DNA from: JAVBKP01 sp031553975
GTDB taxonomy: Bacteria; Bacillota; Clostridia; Peptostreptococcales; Anaerovoracaceae
Length of the DNA stretch: 5,474 nucleotides
Reading direction: 5' to 3'
NCBI GenBank assembly: GCA_031553975.1
Contig: JAVBKP010000115.1
Span: forward strand, 1-5,474
Shown here one piece after another: positions 4,672 through 5,474 of this stretch; within the stretch, counting starts at the first letter, position 1, and each line of letters begins with the position of its first letter. The translations under genes were made by a program, and so were the position numbers. The notes beneath the pieces were generated by a model. It was not told where the DNA came from and did not search any database. It worked only from the letters and a program-made list of their open reading frames with translations.

Positions 4672-5474
4672 TTAAATGACTGCATACGGATTGACATCGA
4701 CTAAAAACTGATAGTCTTCATATTCCGCACTATAAAACACCTTTTTCATTTCTTTTAGGACTTCCATGTATTTTGTTGTATCTTCTAAGTCGCTTTTTAT
4801 AATCATTTGGTATCTATATCTATCCTTAATTCTATACATATGCGCCGGCTTTGGTCCTAATATCTTGTCTGTGACTTTCGGTCCAAATTCTTCTATGAGG
4901 CTTCTAAGAGTCATAGCCATAGCTTCCTCCGTTCGCTTTTCATCTGTGGTTGACGAGGTGATCAATATCAGGTCAACAAATGGTGGATAGCTTGCCTGCC
5001 GCCTCATTCCAATCTCTTCTTTGAAAAGACCTTCATAGTCTTGGTTAACGGCACATTGTATAGCATGGCTTTCTGGTCCATAGGATTGAACCACTACAAT
5101 GCCTTCATCTTCCCCTCGCCCCGCTCTGCCTGCTGCCTGTATGATTAACTGGTATGTTCGCTCTGCTGACCGATAATCTGGAATATTCAATGACAAGTCT
5201 GCTGCCACTACGCCAACCAGCCCTACATGCTTAAAATCTAGCCCCTTAGCTACGATTTGTGTGCCAATAAGGATCTGTGTCTTTTGGTTCTTAAAGTCGT
5301 TTAGAATGGATTCTGTGCTGCCTTTCCTCTTTGTCGTATCTAAATCCAATCTTCCCACACTTGCATCAGGAAACATCTCTCTTGTCAGTTCTTCTAGCTT
5401 TTCTGTCCCAGTTCCAAAATGCTTAATATATTTGCTACCGCAATCTGGACAAAGTTTTGGCACGGCCTGCCCAT
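4672..5474 (-). CDS. priA: Primosomal replication-restart helicase PriA, C-terminal part, cut by right window edge
   Basis: An open frame from the right edge to a TAA at 4674-4672; 266 residues are visible of the roughly 740 usual for PriA, so the DNA-binding and first helicase domains lie outside. PriA is a 3'-to-5' superfamily 2 helicase that recognises stalled forks and reloads the replicative helicase. Seen, numbering from the first full codon: CPDCG (8-12), the last cysteine pair of the zinc-binding insert; FGTGTEKLEE (19-28); helicase motif V in IGTQIVAKGLDF (69-80) followed by ADLSLNIPDYRSAERT (91-106); motif VI QAAGRAGRG (112-120); SYPPFVDL (161-168); and the C-terminal domain signature ILGPKPAHMYRIKDRYRYQ (204-222). 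The GTG at 5463 is not a real start, because the frame continues to the edge through the zinc-binding region. def follows after 74 nt. Confidence 0.95.
   Translation of the reverse strand, partial: GQAVPKLCPDCGSKYIKHFGTGTEKLEELTREMFPDASVGRLDLDTTKRKGSTESILNDFKNQKTQILIGTQIVAKGLDFKHVGLVGVVAADLSLNIPDYRSAERTYQLIIQAAGRAGRGEDEGIVVVQSYGPESHAIQCAVNQDYEGLFKEEIGMRRQASYPPFVDLILITSSTTDEKRTEEAMAMTLRSLIEEFGPKVTDKILGPKPAHMYRIKDRYRYQMIIKSDLEDTTKYMEVLKEMKKVFYSAEYEDYQFLVDVNPYAVI

Noticed and set aside
1340..4990. Plus-strand open frames opposite rsmB, fmt, def and priA
   Set aside because: All lie antisense to well-supported genes with complete family motifs; they show no independent evidence of coding.
5461..5463. 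GTG as the start of a 263-residue protein
   Set aside because: The frame is open to the right edge and the residues are internal PriA zinc-binding sequence; the gene is simply cut by the window.

Overview
The window reads as a piece of a low-GC Gram-positive chromosome, most likely from the class Clostridia. The reasons are the AT-rich composition, the AGGAGG-type ribosome binding sites, and the gene order priA-def-fmt-(YugP-type zinc metallopeptidase)-rsmB, which is a well-known Firmicutes/Clostridia housekeeping cluster. I cannot place it in a genus. Every supported gene lies on the minus strand, so transcription runs from the right edge to the left edge.

Right to centre (5474 to 1103) is the housekeeping block. 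It holds the C-terminal 266 codons of the primosomal helicase PriA (cut by the right edge), peptide deformylase (Def), methionyl-tRNA formyltransferase (Fmt), a membrane zinc metallopeptidase of the YugP type, and the 16S rRNA m5C methyltransferase RsmB. Packing is tight: def and fmt overlap by 4 nt, one base separates the peptidase stop from the rsmB ATG, and the other gaps are 54 and 74 nt. This looks like one operon. Fmt puts the formyl group on initiator Met-tRNA and Def removes it from finished N-termini, so the two form a functional pair. RsmB modifies the small ribosomal subunit. PriA (replication restart) and the peptidase are neighbours by conserved synteny, with no obvious pathway link. 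Two details stand out. Fmt carries an in-frame 14-codon repeat unit in its C-terminal domain. The priA-def gap has a strong Shine-Dalgarno sequence that is badly placed for any start codon.

Left (1082 to 1) is an accessory module: a HipB-like Xre antitoxin and a HipA-family kinase toxin cut by the left edge after 251 codons. It sits where rlmN, prpC/stp and prkC normally follow rsmB in Firmicutes. It has its own near-consensus promoter and two copies of a palindromic operator-like element, GATAATATATTATC, 41 bp apart. One copy covers the -10 region, and its edge abuts the antitoxin ATG. The predicted transcription start falls on or within a few bases of that ATG, and no Shine-Dalgarno sequence precedes it, so the antitoxin-toxin mRNA is predicted to be leaderless. 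The hipA start lies inside the hipB reading frame and has a perfect AGGAGG site. The result is an asymmetric arrangement: leaderless antitoxin translation and strong internal initiation of the toxin.

No tRNA, rRNA, CRISPR array, insertion sequence or clear intrinsic terminator was seen. No stretch over 300 bases lacks a gene. I see no wholly new system. The most interesting parts are the control region of the hipBA module and its insertion point.
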